The translations under genes were made by a program, and so were the position numbers. A model generated the notes under the pieces. That model saw only the letters and a program-made list of their open reading frames with translations, ran no database searches and had not been told where the DNA came from. From an uncultured Ruminococcus sp. (GTDB lineage: Bacteria > Bacillota > Clostridia > Oscillospirales > Acutalibacteraceae): a stretch of DNA of 6,866 bases. The DNA lies in contig CACYBZ010000479.1 in assembly GCA_902772795.1 (NCBI GenBank), positions 1 through 6,866 of the forward strand, given 5' to 3'. Below, one piece after another: positions 6,765 through 6,866 of this stretch. Position 1 is the first letter of the stretch, and every line of letters begins with the position of its first letter.

Positions 6765-6866
6765 GGAATTTCGGTCAAACCTTTTAAAGGGTTGCACCCT
6801 TTAAAATCCTGCCAAGGGGACGTTGTCCCCTTGACCCCTACCCGCTTTTTGGAAAAAGCGGGGCAA
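6765..6866 (+). repeat. Three-hairpin structured repeat, copy 2 (reads C-B-A on the plus strand; may continue past the edge)
   Basis: Seen: GGAATTT (6765-6771). Hairpin C' is at 6782-6806 (10-bp stem TTTTAAAGGG/CCCTTTAAAA, loop TTGCA). The linker TCCTG is at 6807-6811. Hairpin B' is at 6813-6833 (9-bp stem CAAGGGGAC/GTCCCCTTG). The linker ACCCCTA is at 6834-6840. Hairpin A' is at 6841-6862 (9-10 bp stem CCCGCTTTTT/AAAAAGCGGG). Module order, linkers and the CGTTR loop of hairpin B match copy 1 on the other strand, but the stem sequences differ in paired positions. It lies upstream of the GT2 gene in antisense orientation to it. Confidence 0.85.

Noticed and set aside
1..6866. CRISPR arrays, tRNA/rRNA genes, insertion-sequence transposases
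   Set aside because: No regularly spaced direct repeats, no tRNA- or rRNA-like sequence and no transposase reading frame were seen on either strand.

Overview
The window is a stretch of a surface-polysaccharide biosynthesis locus, almost entirely transcribed from the minus strand. The host is most likely a low-to-moderate GC Clostridia-type Firmicute, perhaps a gut Ruminococcus/Oscillospiraceae relative. That inference rests on purine-rich Shine-Dalgarno sites, the protein styles, the pyruvyltransferase/FrhB pairing, and intergenic hairpin repeats built on a CTTTTTGGAAAAAG-like core. No 16S or species-level marker is present, so the assignment is tentative.

In transcription order (high to low coordinates): a structured repeat at the right edge (copy 2, about 6765-6866); a doubtful 39-codon ORF (6702-6583) whose stop overlaps the next start; a family-2 glycosyltransferase (6583-5801); a family-4 glycosyltransferase (5716-4592); a three-part fusion of a polysaccharide pyruvyltransferase domain, a two-cluster ferredoxin domain and an FrhB-like flavin/Fe-S domain (4583-2286); a second structured repeat (copy 1, about 2121-2225) with an extra hairpin beside it (2226-2253); a second family-4 glycosyltransferase (2034-889); and, 3 bases later, the N-terminal 295 codons of a multi-spanning O-antigen polymerase/ligase-like membrane protein that runs off the left edge (885-1).

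Together the genes fit Wzx/Wzy-type repeat-unit assembly. Three glycosyltransferases would build a lipid-linked oligosaccharide at the inner face of the membrane, the fusion protein would decorate a sugar (pyruvyl transfer and possibly a linked redox step), and the Wzy-like protein would polymerise or ligate units on the outer face. The initiating sugar-phosphate transferase, flippase, chain-length control and sugar-nucleotide genes are not in this window.

The most interesting non-coding signal is the pair of three-hairpin repeats. They share order, linkers and one loop sequence, but their stems differ by paired (compensatory) substitutions. They lie in opposite orientation on either side of the GT2-GT4-fusion block.
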